From NCBI GenBank assembly GCA_023405135.1, contig JAEXYZ010000048.1, positions 1 through 32,021 of the forward strand: a DNA stretch of 32,021 nucleotides, given 5' to 3'. This stretch comes from Bacillota bacterium (GTDB taxonomy: Bacteria > Bacillota > Bacilli > Bacillales_A > Planococcaceae). A program made the position numbers and the translations under genes. The first letter of the stretch is position 1, and each line of letters opens with the position of its first letter. The notes below the pieces were generated by a model. It had not been told where the DNA came from. It made no database searches and was given only the letters and a program-made list of their open reading frames with translations. Below are positions 31,880 through 32,021 of the stretch, in pieces.

Positions 31880-32021
31880 AAAAAGAGGCTGGGGCAAAAG
31901 TAGATTTTTCTAAAAAATTCGCTTATGCTACTAATAAGAATCGGATATTTTTAAAAATTGATTGGAGTGAAGGGGCGACTCCTGCGGGAACAGCCCGAGA
32001 CTCGAGACCCCACAGGAGCGT
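31880..32021. repeat. Dispersed Bacillales repeat, cut by the window end
   Basis: It begins AAAAAAGAGGCTGGGGCAAA and continues to GAGTGAAGGGGCGACTCCTG, CGGGAACAGCCCGAGACTCG and a CCCCACAGGAGCG end. CTCCTG and CAGGAG face each other around the middle. I recognise this block as one found in many copies in Lysinibacillus and related genomes. It is non-coding and GC-rich against its surroundings. The full extent is unknown. Confidence 0.65.

Overview
This is a low-GC Gram-positive chromosome segment. The likely source is a Bacillales member of the Planococcaceae/Lysinibacillus-Solibacillus type. The reasons are strong AGGAGG-like ribosome binding sites, several TTG/GTG starts, an AT-rich background, a gene set that follows the Bacillus subtilis mrp, yui and yut neighbourhoods, and at the right edge a dispersed repeat (GGGGCGACTCCTGCGGGAA...) typical of these genomes. 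No rRNA, tRNA or CRISPR array was seen.

Layout. (1) 1-127 is the 3' end of an IS3-family element, with the last 26 codons of its transposase and a terminal inverted repeat. (2) 308-6705 is a C4-dicarboxylate-type module: a DctS/CitA-type sensor kinase, a DctR-type response regulator, a membrane-anchored TRAP binding-protein paralogue, then a complete TRAP transporter (lipoprotein DctP, DctQ, DctM), followed by an MFS transporter (6730-7938). (3) 8067-8896 (minus) is cyclophilin PpiB plus a small membrane protein. (4) 9101-12526 (plus) holds an MdtG-like MFS efflux protein, a large hairpin, and a class A penicillin-binding protein. (5) 12568-13131 (minus) is a YufK-like membrane protein next to the complete seven-gene Mrp Na+/H+ antiporter operon mrpABCDEFG (13315-19075). 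(6) 19175-24674 holds a small Tyr/Pro-rich repeat protein, leucyl aminopeptidase, YuiD, YuiB, CstA and a Nudix hydrolase. (7) 24695-28051 is a decayed accessory patch: a TPR pseudogene cut by an IS3-family remnant, a secreted toxin-like gene broken by one in-frame TGA with an intact neighbour that could be its immunity protein, and scraps of other genes. (8) 28226-31841 returns to conserved core: Fe-S assembly proteins YutM and YutI, a DUF2225 protein, YuzD, an NDH-2-like YutJ and YuzB. (9) 31860-32021 is the dispersed repeat, cut by the window edge.

Functional links. The kinase, regulator and anchored binding protein probably sense an extracellular dicarboxylate and control the TRAP operon. 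Mrp provides Na+/alkali tolerance. YutM, YutI and YutJ concern Fe-S assembly and NADH oxidation. The yutJ promoter is overlaid by a near-perfect Rex (NADH-sensing repressor) site, with a perfect second site upstream. The items most worth a second look are this Rex architecture, the ribosome-binding-site hairpin in front of the YPPYQQ repeat protein, the interrupted toxin gene, the hairpin between the Shine-Dalgarno sequence and start codon of the kinase, and two large unexplained hairpins at 10459-10541 and 25248-25357.
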